Shown here piece by piece: positions 46,010 to 56,690 of a stretch of 64,000 nt of DNA. The stretch spans positions 69,310,935 through 69,374,934 of the forward strand of contig CM043950.1 in assembly GCA_014529385.2 (NCBI GenBank), in the 5' to 3' direction. The notes below the pieces were generated by a model. That model ran no database searches. It had not been told where the DNA came from and saw nothing but the letters and a program-made list of their open reading frames with translations. The stretch's first letter is position 1; each line of letters opens with the position of its first letter. A program made the position numbers and the translations under genes. Source of the stretch: Adiantum capillus-veneris. Taxonomy: Eukaryota > Streptophyta > Polypodiopsida > Polypodiales > Pteridaceae.

Positions 46010-46490
46010 ATTTGGGATCGCCTGTAGGGGGAGGAAGAGGGCTAGGGATAAACTGTAGGGAGGGGCGAGGCCATGGTAAGGGTAGGCACGATATGCAGGG
46101 TAAGGGCGAGGTACTGGGTGGTGAGGGGCGAGGGAGATTTTGTTAGGTGCGAGAGGGACTAGAGAGGGGACGAGGGGATTAGATAAGGGAGAGGGGGAAG
46201 ATTGGTTGGGTAGGGGCAAGGGGATTAGAGAGTAGGGGCGAGGGGGAAATTAGAGGGTAGAAGCGAGGGGATTAGTTGGGTAGGGGCGAGGGGGAGATTG
46301 GTTGGGTAGAGGTGAGGGGATTAGAGGGTAGGGGCGAGGGGGGGATTGGTGAGTAGGGGCAAGGGGGGAATTAGAGGGTAGGGGCCAGGGGATTAGAGGG
46401 TGGGGCAAAAGAGGGGTGGTGAGGGGTGAAAGTAGAGGGGAGAAGGGGATTAGAGGGTAGGGGCGAGGGGATTAGTTGGGTAGGAATCAT
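46010..46490. repeat. G-rich minisatellite (GGGTAGGGGCGAGGGGATTAG type)
   Basis: About 480 bp of imperfect units of 20-30 bp made of TAGGGGCGAGGGG and GATTAGAGGG or GATTGGTTGGG. The plus strand is strongly G-rich with many runs of three or more G, so G-quadruplex formation is likely. It separates gag of H from the second protein region. Confidence 0.85.
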
Positions 46491-47029
46491 GTAGGACTCC
46501 AAGGGCTACACAGGTAGGTGCCCGCTACTAGACCCTGCACCACCAGGATATAGAGGCTGGATGATGGAAAAGGGTGTCACTTTGAAAATATTTGCATCAA
46601 GTTGAAGCATGTCCTACAGTGACACTTGTTGAAAGGTGTTTTTCAAGATAATCTCTGATGTAGGCTTCTCTCTTTTGATCAGTTCTTGCTCTGGTATCTT
46701 AAGCTTCTGCAAGTCCTCTAATGCTTCCATGAAATCACCATCAATATGTGATAGAAGAGAGGTAGGTTGTCTCTTAGCACTACCTGCTGGTTTGTTAGCT
46801 ACTAGGGAAGTTTGACTCATTTGTGTGACTGGAGACGAAAAAGTTGGACCGCTAGGGAGGCTAGGACCAAGAGCACCTCTCTGTGCCCGTGTGAGTACAC
46901 AGTCGGCTCTTCCACCTGCTTCAACTCATCACGAGAGGCAACTACAAGAGTGGAAGGCGGTGCATGTGGAATGGTGCTTATTGTGATGAGGTTAACCTTT
47001 GGGAATGTAAACTCATGTTGGTTCTAGCG

Positions 47030-48417
47030 TGTGCTTGCAGATGTGGATGCACGTTGTTTTGGGAAGTCCTTACTATAGTGATCCTTAGCTTCAGGGCACT
47101 GTCGGCAACGGGGGGACCCTTCTGGCACCGGACATTTGCTCTGATAATTTCCATACTCTCCGCACCTGTAGCACAAAATTGGCCTATTGGAGGGGCAAGG
47201 TGGTCTTGGCCCTTGCTGCATGCGTACGGATGTTGACGTATAGAAGCTTTGGGGAGCTGAAGGAGCATTAGCATGATAAAAGCTCGGGGATTGAAAGTTG
47301 TTGTGCATACCTTGTATAGCTTGCATAGGAGGTGTTGTCAGCAGAGGTGGCATCGGGTTTCGATGGCCATAGGGTGAAACCATGCTGGATGCAGGTGCTA
47401 GCCCTTGTTGGAGAGAAGGACCTAGACTTTGTTGTATTTTTCGCAATCCCTTGATATAATAGCAATCCTTGTCTTCATGCCCAGACTTTTTGCAGAAGTG
47501 GCAATAAGCCCAAAGGGGACAATCCTATGGAGGGTGTCTTGGAGAGCGACATGAGATGCACCATACCATAGCCTTAGTCTCCTGCTGAGACCGAATTTCT
47601 TCTAGCTCTCTCTTGATTTCATCCAAAGCCTCTAGATGTGGGGGTTTCTCCTGTCTAAGAGAGATTGATATCTCCTCTTGAAGAACGCATTGTAGTTTTA
47701 GGGCTTCAAGTTCCCTACGTAAAGAAGTCAATGGATCAGAAGGGATTTTCGAAAACACAGAGGGGGTCTCTATCTGAGGGCAGTTGGTGAACAGCTTCCT
47801 AGCCCCCTCTATCCTAGTAGCAGCCACCACAAACTCCTCCAGAGTGGCGTCGGGTCGGAGACTCTTTGCTGAAAAGTTTTGGGAAGAGCCTTCTCCACCC
47901 ACTTCTCAACCATAAATTCATCGGGTTGCTGGGGAAGCTTGGCAACCAGAGACTTGGTTTTAGTCATGAGTTTTGCAAAATTCTCCTCTGGCTGGAGCAC
48001 CATGTTGGCCAACTCATCCAACACCTTTTCCTGGTAGTCACCTGGCCTGAATGTTGCACATAATTGTTGTCTTAAAGCTGCCCAAGTTGCAAAATGGTTC
48101 TCTGCAAACTGATTGTACCATTTATCTGCTAAGCCATCTAAGGTTGATGGAAAGAGTACCAAATAAGCATCTTCCCTGTTAAGACCAGGACCTCTCCAGA
48201 GAGATACAAACCTCCTTGCATGGTCGTCTGCATCTTTAGAGGAGAGTCCCTTGAAGGTAGGAAACTTGATGTTTACCTTGACCAACACACTGCTCAATGC
48301 CTCCATGGCCTCTTGCTCAGGAGCCTGTTGCTCAATAGCTTGTTGTAACAAAATGGGGGGAGCTTCACTGGGAAAGGTGACCTGGAATATGTAGAACCTG
48401 ATGGAGGAATGGATCAC
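47030..48417 (-). pseudogene. Gag of H with degenerate zinc knuckle
   Basis: Minus strand from about 48417: VNIKFPTFKGLSSKDADDHA, LADKWYNQFAENHFATWAAL, QQLCATFRPGDYQEKVLDEL and ANMVLQPEENF match Retrotrans_gag. An E/Q-rich coiled coil follows (47780-47560), and then CYRCGEYGNYQSKC at about 47180 (the CCHC His is Asn) and CRQCPEAKDHYSKD. Frame changes near 47880 and 47500. A fragment at 46820-46614 (KKPTS-type, IDGDFMEALEDLQKLKIPE) may be its end. No protease motif found downstream. Confidence 0.7.
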
Positions 48418-48599
48418 GTTGTATGTGGAGGTATGGGTAAAAAGGTTGGTGGACTTCTACCAGGTACCAAGGGTTGACACCTTCTGTTGTAGTATTTTAG
48501 AGGACTTAGTAGTGCACTTTGACTCTCAAATGATCACCTTGTATGTGTTATGCAGTGACCACAAATCCAACCAAACTTTGTGAAGAAGACCCTTAACTG

Positions 48600-48745
48600 G
48601 TTGAACGCAGGTCTAGACTCTACTAGACCAGGGCAAGTGACTAGACCACGCAGCTGGACCAAGGACGAGATGGGACTAGACCAGGGATGAGGAGGCCCTA
48701 GCTAGACCAGGGCAAGAGAGGACCAGACCAGCAGGCTACACGGTG
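48600..48745. repeat. CTAGACCAGGGCAAG short repeats
   Basis: CTAGACCA(G) recurs at least five times at irregular 20-35 bp spacing (TCTACTAGACCAGGGCAAG, GACTAGACCACG, GACTAGACCAGGGATG, GCTAGACCAGGGCAAG, GACCAGACCAG), in the 5' leader of H. Confidence 0.6.
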
Positions 48746-48817
48746 CAAGGCAAAGTAGGCAAAGCTAGGTAAAAACCAGCTAGCTCCTCGATTTGTACCT
48801 CAACAGAGAGAGAGTGA

Positions 48818-49043
48818 TGTTACCATATACATGTGGTAGTGATGTGTGTGAACACACTAGGACCACCAGGGCATTTTTTCCCTCTTTAGGAGGTTTTTCC
48901 CCCATGCATTGTATATATGCCCATCACTCTAGGGCTATCTATCTTTCCATTGCACACTAAGTAACACACTCTCTATTGTGTGCCTTGAGCTTCCTTTGTC
49001 TTCTCCAAGCTGTGTGCATTTCTTTGCAACCCTAATTCCAACA
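48818..49043 (+). repeat. 5' LTR of copia
   Basis: TGTTACCATATACATG to TTCCAACA. TATA-like GTATATATG near 48909. Confidence 0.95.
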
Positions 49044-49045
49044 AT

Positions 49046-49057
49046 TGGTATCAGAGC
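49046..49057 (+). promoter_or_regulatory. Primer binding site of copia
   Basis: TGGTATCAGAGC, two bases after the LTR; initiator-Met tRNA complement. Confidence 0.95.
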
Positions 49058-49405
49058 AGGTTGCGTCCTCCAGGGCTTACTCGCCAGCTGCTCCAGCACA
49101 CACCTGCTCACTTTCTCCGATTTTAGTGAGCTTTGGCAAGTGTTCGCAGGTCCACAAAAATTTCGGGCAAGTTCGTAGAGCTTGGTCTGCTCATATTTTT
49201 TATTCAGGCTCATTCCAGCCTCTGTTTCCACTACAAGGAGGTTTGCACATGCTATTTTGTCATTTTGTGCAAAATTTCTATCAGTGTCGTTTTTTGCATA
49301 ATAGGTGCCTTACAATCTTCTACGGTTTGTGCTATATAGCACGTGTTGTTCCCACTCTGTTTCTCCTATTTTCGGGCAGTTTTCACATCAGGTGCAGCAT
49401 TTACC

Positions 49406-49920
49406 ATGGCTGACAACAACACAGATGACTTCAAGATATTTGCTGTTGAGGACAGGTTGGATGGGGACAATTACCCTATGTGGGCTTACATGATGCAACA
49501 TGTTCTTGTGTCAAAGGGCGTCTGGAATATTGTGTAGGGCATTGATGTACGTCCTAGTTCTGAGGATGCAAGTGATGTTGAGGATGTTGCAGGTCTTGCT
49601 GCAAGGATTGCTGCTATTAGAGTTGTTTTGCCTACGGTAGAACAAGCTCATTGGGATGTAAAGGATGCAAAGGCTCATGCATTGATTGTATTGGCTGTGA
49701 AGCACACTATTTTTCCTCGCATCCGTTCAGCAAAATCTGCAAAACAGGCTTGGGATATTTTTGATGGTCTTTATGCAAGTCGCAATGAGGCTAAAATTTC
49801 ATTGCTGCGTAAAGAGCTGGAGTCAAAGATTATGCATGAGGAAGATGATATGGACACTTTCCTTGCTAGTGTCAAGGATATTAATGAGCAACTTATTTCT
49901 GCAGACGTGAAGTCATTTCA
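49406..49920 (+). pseudogene. Copia gag, truncated
   Basis: Starts MADNNTDDFKIFAVEDRLDG and NYPMWAYMMQHVLVSKGVWN, the UBN2-type gag N-terminus, then a TAG at 49536-49538. The same frame reopens with RIRSAKSAKQAWDIFDGLYA, LLRKELESKIMHEEDDMDTF and NEQLISADVKSF. A frameshift near 49920 leads to ILDALPDSFCYYLETYDP. The CCHC knuckle and protease are missing. Confidence 0.85.
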
Positions 49921-49989
49921 GACACTTCCCTTGTGCAGACTATTCTTGATGCCTTACCAGATTCCTTTTGCTATTACTTGGAGACTTAT

Positions 49990-50790
49990 GACCCAAGGAA
50001 ATCTGATATGGTTGCTTCTTTGCTGCCTCTTGAAGCACCTGTCAAACATGTTTGTGAAGGCTGTATTTTGGGTAAGATGCAGTGTTCTAAGTTTCCAAAG
50101 GATGGTTCAGTTCAGTCACATGTAGGTTGCAACTTGTGCATAGTGATGTTTGTGGGCCCGTGCAAACTCCGTCCTTGGGCAATTACCTTTACTTTGTGAC
50201 TTTCATTGATGATTACTCCAGGCATGCATGGGTATTTCCGCTTAAAGCAAAGTCCAAAGTCTTTATGTGCTTCAAACAACCCTCCGTTGTGATTGAGGGG
50301 GGGAGTATATGTCTCATGAATTTAATGCATTTCTGGCTAGTCGTGGGATAAAACACCAATGTACAGTGCCTTATACACCTCAGCAAAATGGTGTTGCTGA
50401 GAGGAAAAATAGGTCACTGACGGAAATGGCATGATGTATGGTCAAAAGTCAAGCTTTGCCACATTCTTTTTGGCTTGAGGCCATCATGTGTGCCACTTAT
50501 GTACTAAACAGGTGTCCTACGAAAGCTTTGCAGTCTATTACTCCATATGAAGCATGGCATGATAGAAAGCCTTCTATTGAGCATATGCGTGTTTTTGGTT
50601 GTTTGGCATATGCTTTGGTGCCACAAACACAACGCAGAAAATTGGATGATAAGGCTGTCAAATGTATTTTTGTTGGTTATAGTGCTGACAGCAAAGGTTA
50701 TAGGTTGTATCATCCACAGACAAATTGTATTCTGGTTTCGGGATGTAGTGTTTGTGGAAGATTCTATTCAGCCCTTGCTATCATGTACTA
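49990..50790 (+). pseudogene. Copia integrase
   Basis: VKHVCEGCILGKMQCSKFPK is the end of the GAG-pre-integrase zinc region. LVHSDVCGPVQTPSLGNY and FIDDYSRHAWVFPLK give the first Asp region; [19 protein letters not shown] gives the QNG-E region; YVLNRCPTKALQSITPYEAW and VFGCLAYALVP follow. Frames switch near 50280 and there is a stop in TEMA*CMV. Not functional. Confidence 0.88.
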
Positions 50791-51129
50791 GAGATAGTAA
50801 TATAAGCTCATAGGACATTTATAACACTTTGTTGCCTCTTTTTAGTAGTGGAAATGCGAATGTAAGTTCCAATGAGGCAAATGTACAGTCTATGGGGGTT
50901 TCTGAAAATGTTACAGATCAGCCTATTACTGATGCAGATGTACATGAGGTACTTGATGAGAAAAGGGCTGAAAATGAGCAAGCTAGAGATATCTAAAATG
51001 GCTGATGCACACTTTGCATGATAGTAAATTGGATGCACCTTTGTCTAGTCGTACTCGTTCAGGCTCTCGCCATGCATCTTATGCATCAGATTGTTATGCT
51101 TACATGATGTTGAGGATCCTCTGTCTTTT

Positions 51130-52620
51130 GATGAAGCACAGAATTCAAAAAATTGGATGGCTGCCATGCATCAGAATATGATGCACTTATAGAAAATGAC
51201 ACGTGGACTTTATGTGATTTGCCTCCTGGCAAAAGGGCCATTGGTACGAAGTGGGTTTACAAGTTGAAACAGAAGCCAGATGGTGAGATCGATCACCATA
51301 AGGCTCCACGTGTTGCAAAGGGTTATGCACAAAAAAAAGGCATAGATTATAAAGAGACCTTTGCTCCCACTTGTCGTATGACTATTGTGTGTTTTCTATG
51401 TGCATTGGCAGCTCATTTTGGTTGGGATGTACATCAATCAATTATCAGACATTGTTACTACTTTCTTGAATGGTGACATATTTGAGGAAGTTTATGTAAC
51501 GCAGCCTCGCATTTTTGTCAAGAAAGGACAAGAGGACAAAGTGTGCAAATGTACCAAGGCTTTGTATGGGTTGAAGCAATCTCCTCGTGCTTGGTATGAG
51601 AAAGCTGACACTCATTTGGTCAAACAAGGCTTTCGTAACAGTCCAACAGAAAGCACATTGTATGTAAAGCATGAGGGTGATGTACTTCTCATTGTGGTTC
51701 TTTATGTAGATGATTTGTTGATCACTAGACCAAATGAGAGACATATTGCTGAATTTAAGGCTGATTTGAATGCTACTTTCAAGATGAAAGATTTGGGGTT
51801 GTTGCATAATTATTTGGGCATACAGTTTAAGCAGTGTGATGGTGGTATTGCCTTGTGTCAGAAAAGTTACATAGAGACATTGCTATGTAAGTTTGGACTT
51901 GAGGATTGCAAACCTATTGCAACTCCCATGGAAACAAGTTTGAAGTTGAGTCTACATGATGCTGGCAATCCTGCTCATGTCACTCTTTACCAAACTGTTG
52001 TTGGCTGCCTCATTTATGTATGCAGCATGAGGCCAAATATGCAGTTTGCAATCTCACAGGTCGGCAGATTTATGCATAGCCCAGGGTCTAAGCATTGGCA
52101 GGCTGTCAAGAGTATTTTTTGCTACCTTAGTGGCACTTTACATTTGGTATTGTTTTATCCCAAGGGGGGATCATTGCCGCCAGACTTACATGCTTTTTTG
52201 GACTCAAATTGGGCTGGTTGTTTTGACACGAGAGTGTCCACAAGTGGTTTTTGTTTCATGCTTGGCAGTTCGTGTATATCATGGTTGAGAAAGAAGCAAC
52301 CTACTGTGGCCACTTTGAGTTGTGAGGCTGAGTACAGGGCAGTCTTCACAGCTACGATTGAGTGTGTATGGCTCAAACACCTTATGGCTGATTTGGGTGT
52401 TGGACAGGACACTACCAACACTATCTACACTGACAGTCAGACCGCATTGGCAGTTGCGAGGAACCTAGTTTTTCATGCTCTCACAAAGCACATTGAGGTG
52501 CATTACCACTATGTCAGGGAGAGGCTCTCAGTAGGAGAGATCAGTTTGGCTTATGTGCCAACACAGGACAACCTTGCAGATCTTTTCACATAGGCATTGT
52601 CTCGTGAGAAGTGAGAAGCT
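51130..52620 (+). pseudogene. Copia reverse transcriptase and RNase H
   Basis: WTLCDLPPGKRAIGTKWVYK and VAKGYAQKKGIDYKETFAP open RT, a frameshift near 51440 follows, then FLNGDIFEEVYVTQP, ALYGLKQSPRAWYEK, VVLYVDDLLI (catalytic YVDD) and MKDLGLLHNYLGIQ. RNase H carries AFLDSNWAGCFDTRVSTSGF, SCEAEYRAVF, YTDSQTALAVARN and HYHYVRERL. The last frame (51385-52593) is open for 402 codons and ends at a TAG just before ALSREK. The C-terminal half is well preserved. Confidence 0.92.
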
Positions 52621-52734
52621 TTCCGCAAGGCTTTGGGCTTGCTCCCCTTCGTGGACTGATCATATCCTCAGGGCATGGCACTTCCCGTTACTCATGTGCC
52701 ATCTCTCGTTCACCGCATCACTCCAGGGGGGATT

Positions 52735-52960
52735 TGTTACCATATACATGTGGTAGTGATGTGTGTGAACACACTAGGATTGCCGGGGCATTTTTTTCCT
52801 CTTTAGGAGGTTTTTTCCCCGTGCATTGTATATACGCCCATCACTCTAGGGCTATCTATCTTTCCATTGCACACTAAGTAACACACTCTCTATTGTGTGC
52901 CTTGAGCTTCCTTCGTCTTCTCCAAGCTGTGTGCGTTTCTCTACAACCCTAATTCCAACA
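52735..52960 (+). repeat. 3' LTR of copia
   Basis: Same length (226 bp) as the 5' LTR and flanked by AGTGA at 52961. Confidence 0.95.
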
Positions 52961-53147
52961 AGTGAAACTTCAGTTGAGGTCCCACCGAGCATGCCAAAAA
53001 TGAGAGCAGACCAAAACATAAGGACTTGACTATCTCAAAGAACCGATACAGACTCTGGCGTGGCAGCACTCTCTGCCCCAACCCAGAACTCACACAAGTA
53101 CAATGGGGGTGTCGAAGCTCAGATGTGCAGGGATGGTGCAGACCTGC

Positions 53148-53455
53148 TGTGTATAGACTTGCTACTCTAGACGACGACGACGTTGGACCATATATGAAGA
53201 AGATGATAATCATGACCCAACAGCTACTCCTCATATGTACAACCATAAAGAGCCACCAACGGCTCAAAAAATGTCAGCCGTCTAAGTCTATCCCTAAACT
53301 GAGTGGTGGTGACCTGGCCACGATGTCCACTAGACCACCGTTTGTATCCCTGCCACGTGCCACTGCCTAGCCCAGAGAGTCCGTCCAGTGTAAACCAGCC
53401 CAGACCAACTGTACTAACTGCATGTCCTATGAAAGTGACATTGTAGCCTGCTACA
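53148..53455 (-). repeat. Right LTR of H
   Basis: Counterpart of 43259-43562. Confidence 0.65.
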
Positions 53456-54043
53456 GTTGCCAAAGATGGTGGAGATTCTGATGCAGTTGACATGTCCATT
53501 GGTGAATAAAGGAGAATCCCAAGAAGTGGCTTTGCTTCCAGTGAAGGTATGTGAGTTATGGTTGATGAATATGATGGTAGATACAGCTAGGTGGTGGATG
53601 GTTTAGCAGATGCAGGGGTCTATGGTTGAGGCCTCCACTTTACTTGGTTGGGAGGGAGGGTCAGACATGTGTTCAAGCTTGGTGTCAGGTACATGTTTTT
53701 TTGATGGTGATATGCTTGAAGCTACTTGGTATGGAGTAGACAGTTTGCTGAGGTATGGATGGAGTGTTGAAGGTAGGCTATGGGTAGAGCCTACTCACAT
53801 GATGGGCTATGTGCTGGGGAACGACACTATGGTGAGCAGTTACAGATGGGTGGAAGACACCAATGGCAGGTGTTTGATCCAGGCAGAAGCTATGTGATAC
53901 ATGGGGTGGGGAAACCCACTTGAAGGTTTGGCAATAGGCAATAAAACTATGTACATATGGTTTTGGTTTTCTCTTAGTGTGTGCCAAGTTTTGCAGTTGG
54001 TAGTGGAATAAAGCTCTTTTTTGGTTGAGCATAAATGCTCAAC
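53456..54043 (+). pseudogene. 3' internal part of element G
   Basis: A 95-codon frame at 53610-53897 (MQGSMVEASTLLGWEGGSD, WVEPTHMMGYVLGNDTM, YRWVEDTNGRCL) is Trp/Gly/Met-rich and matches nothing known to me. VAKDGGDSDAVDMS at the left edge may continue the acidic ORF that H interrupted. Confidence 0.3.
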
Positions 54044-54057
54044 TAGGGGGTGGGCAA
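54044..54057 (+). promoter_or_regulatory. Polypurine tract of element G
   Basis: AGGGGGTGGGCAA before TGATGGTGCAGCC. Confidence 0.5.
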
Positions 54058-54566
54058 TGATGGTGCAGCCAAAGTGTGTCGACCATACAAGATGGCATGG
54101 GCAGGCATGTGCAAGCTAGTAGCAGCATGGCAAAGGGCTAGAGCAGCTATGAAGATCATGGGCTGACATGTAGCAACGGAGATGCATGGTTGATGTGGTT
54201 TATAGGCCAAGTAAGGCTCCTACAGGAGCTAATTTGAAGAGCAAGTGAAGGAGGTTCAAGGTGCAGTCTTTGGGTCTAGGAATGTAGAGATTGAAGTGCT
54301 GAAGGAGCAGGTCCAGGTGACTCATCAAATCGAGCTACGGAGCCCAAGTTATTGGAGTTTGAAGGTTCAGTGTGTTGCAGATTCCTGTCGGACAATGTAG
54401 CTGGGGACAGGTGGTACAAGTGGATGTCGGGGTATAGGCATGTAGTGCTCGATTTTGGAGCCTACCCATCTTTTCAGATTGCAGATCAGAGCTAAGGATT
54501 GCAGTTTATGGCCAGTTGAAGTTTTGCTGGGGGCTAGGTTGGTGCCCACCTGACCACATGGGGAAT
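54058..54566 (+). repeat. 3' LTR of G, left part (split by R2)
   Basis: From TGATGGTGCAGCC to the R2 insertion point. The last 85 bases match 39038-39120; the matching sequence resumes at 62518. Confidence 0.55.
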
Positions 54567-55140
54567 TGTTAACCCTCACGGCTCACGAACACCCTATCAC
54601 CTACGACGGACGTTGTATTAGTTACTTGGTAGAGTCAGGTATCGGGCTTGTCGGTACAATAGGAAAAGGGTAAGAGTGATCTCCGATAAGAGGCGAACTC
54701 TAACTGGAACATTCAAGGGATTAGTTGGCTAAGCATGGGCGCCCAAGTGTGAATGGGGCCAGCTCATATAAAAGTCAACTAAACCTAAAAATCACTCATT
54801 CTCTCATTTGTGCAATTGAAGAGTGCTCTTGCTCCATCTCCATCTTCTTCTTCTTCATCTCCTTGTTTGTGTATATGTGTGTGTGTGAGAGAGAGAGAGA
54901 GTGCGATCGAGCATTGCGGCGGCACAACGGCAGTGAAGCGGTTGAGCACGGCGTAGCTGCATCTCCCTCTTCTTTGCGGTGAGGAATCCTCCACGACAAG
55001 AAGCGTAGAGCGGTGAGTGACACACCATCGCCATCTTTGAGCTTACTAGTTTAAGCTTGTTGTGTGCTTGGAGCCATTTGTGGCTCGCACACGGTGTATC
55101 GGCAAGTTCCTTGCATTGACACGTACGACATACGCACACA
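54567..55140 (+). repeat. 5' LTR of R2
   Basis: TGTTAACCCTCACGG to TACGCACACA. TATAAAA at 54767-54773 in both LTR copies. Confidence 0.93.
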
Positions 55141-55144
55141 TTTT

Positions 55145-55162
55145 TGGCGCCGCTACTGAGGA
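55145..55162 (+). promoter_or_regulatory. Primer binding site of R2, Asp-tRNA-like
   Basis: TGGCGCCGCTACTGAGGA, four bases after the LTR. It resembles TGGCGCCGTTGCCGGGGA, the Athila/Tat-type site complementary to tRNA-Asp; the differences are mostly transitions. Confidence 0.65.
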
Positions 55163-55898
55163 ATGCCATACACTAAGCTTGAATGGCACTATGTGCTTCT
55201 TTTGGGTGCAATTTCAATTGTAGGAAAGGTAAGGAAGGAGGATGTGTGTATTGAGAAGAAGGATTTTGTGTTACTACTGTGTATTTTTTTTGTTAATGGA
55301 GTTTTCAAAGGTACTGTGTTTTTTCTTTGTGTAAGGTGTTAGTATTAAGGTTGTTGGTTCTGTGTAATGTAATGTACAGTAAGTAGGAAGTAGATCTTTG
55401 AGAGCTAATAGAGTGTGTTAGTGTGTAACAGTAGGTGTATTAGTTGGAAGTAGGTAGGTAGAGTGTGTGTGTACTCTCACGCAGGCCACGGTGACCTTAT
55501 CCTTAAATATTTATTTTTAAAAAAAATAAAAAAATATTTTTTAAAAAAATTTAAGGTAGGATCAGGATTGGGAATATCTCCCAGACCCAAGCCCAAGCTC
55601 ACGCTCAGGCTTAGGCATCTATCGCCCCTTTAAAATTACAAATTTTAGCTTCACACATAGCTAAAAATCGATTTTTTTTAGAACTAACGGAGCTTCAGGT
55701 GACTGAACGTTGTGCTATAAAGCACACCGCGACCCTCTGAGTGATACGCTCATTTTGAGCTATCACACACTTTAATCAAAAAACCGATCATTCAAAAATA
55801 TTAAAAAACATAAGAAAACGAGTGAAAACAGACGCTTAAAAAAGTAAGCGGTTAACCTTCGAGGTTATTCACCGACGCTTGTAGGGTGCCAAAGGCAC
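55163..55898 (+). other. Leader of R2
   Basis: 0.74 kb, non-coding. It contains an A/T-only hairpin-forming block at 55503-55553 (CCTTAAATATT and its inverse AATTTAAGG). Confidence 0.5.
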
Positions 55899-56690
55899 AT
55901 GTATCTGCACTCTAGTCGTGTGCTAGAGACGGAGCAACTAGAGAGAATTTTGACTTACGCGAGTTCTCAATATCCACCTACTTTAGGTTCCGGGCCCTCG
56001 GCGGGGACCCAAGGTAGTATAAACCAAGACCCGAACATAGCGGCTAGTGACTCTTCCTCTGACTACGACGTCATGGAGGGTTTCCCAATGCCTAATCCAG
56101 ATAGCTCAAGCCAAGACATGCATGCCATGGGCCCGCAGTCCGGGCCGAGCGTGCTTAGCCGCTTGAAGAAAACCTTTAGTAGAGCCACTCGCTCCGAACA
56201 TGGAGTTATTGATGTAAATGAGGGGGGTGGGGAAGTAAATTCTCCATTCATGACCAACGTAGACCCTATACCATTAGAGAATGTGCATGTGAATACTTCA
56301 TTCACTACACCTCCTGACTCTTCAGAGTTATTTCCCTCCGAGGTCATATTACCCGATGGTAGAAGCCTTGCCGAAGTGCAAGAGGTTGAGCGATATATCC
56401 TTGCAGCAAGGGAAAGGGAAATCAAGAGCTTACGCAAGTCAGATGAATGAAGAGAGTTAAAAGCGAAAGCCCCTATGTCAATATCCTTGCTAAGAGAGCA
56501 ATCGAATGCTTTTGACTTAGCAACCGCTAAGGGCCGACTCTTAGAAAGCAACATTGCATCTAGCTCAAAGGACACCCCTAGCACCTCAATCCTAGATGGA
56601 GCGTTCTTAAATAAGAACTGGGAGTACGACTACAAATGGAAACTGTGGTCGACCTATACACAGGTCACACCTATCACGTGGGTTGGTTAG
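55899..56690 (+). pseudogene. Gag N-terminal region of R2
   Basis: Open from 55899 for 183 codons, one TGA at 56448-56450, then the same frame to 56690. It includes SEVILPDGRSLAEVQEVERY and a following helical region (AAREREIKSLRKSDE). Ser/Pro-rich before that. It shifts into the main gag frame near 56640. Confidence 0.5.

Larger units (their letters stand above)
48818..52960 (+). mobile_element. Ty1/copia element, complete ends, internally deleted
   Basis: 4143 bp with two 226-bp LTRs, TSD AGTGA on both sides (48813-48817 and 52961-52965), initiator-Met PBS at 49046 and PPT-like CCAGGGGGGATT before the 3' LTR. Order gag, integrase, RT, RNase H is copia. The region from the end of gag through protease is deleted, and frames are broken in gag, integrase and RT. 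LTRs differ at 12 of 226 positions by eye (about 5%), all transitions. Confidence 0.95.
43259..53455 (-). mobile_element. RT-less gypsy-like element H, itself interrupted by copia
   Basis: Direct repeats of 304 and 308 bp (43259-43562 and 53148-53455), both TGTGTATAG...CTACA, enclose minus-strand gag (48417-47030), a charged protein region (45861-44000) and a G-rich minisatellite. The copia element at 48818-52960 sits inside. I find no matching 5-bp TSD (GGATC against GTTGC) and no standard PBS, so the ends are provisional. No RT or integrase. Confidence 0.5.

Noticed and set aside
46010-46490. Interstitial telomere array
   Set aside because: Units contain TAGGG but lack a regular TTTAGGG period; better called a G-rich minisatellite.
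43259-53455. A long target-site duplication for H (GTGGCCAAAGAGG and GTTGCCAAAGATGG look alike at its two edges)
   Set aside because: The similar words are too long and too imperfect for a retroelement TSD and are not placed exactly at the LTR ends; probably internal similarity of the acidic coding region of G.
54725-54982. 85-codon frame in the R2 LTR, repeated at 62112-62393, as a small gene
   Set aside because: It lies across the TATA and transcription start region of the LTR and is not kept in frame between the two LTRs.
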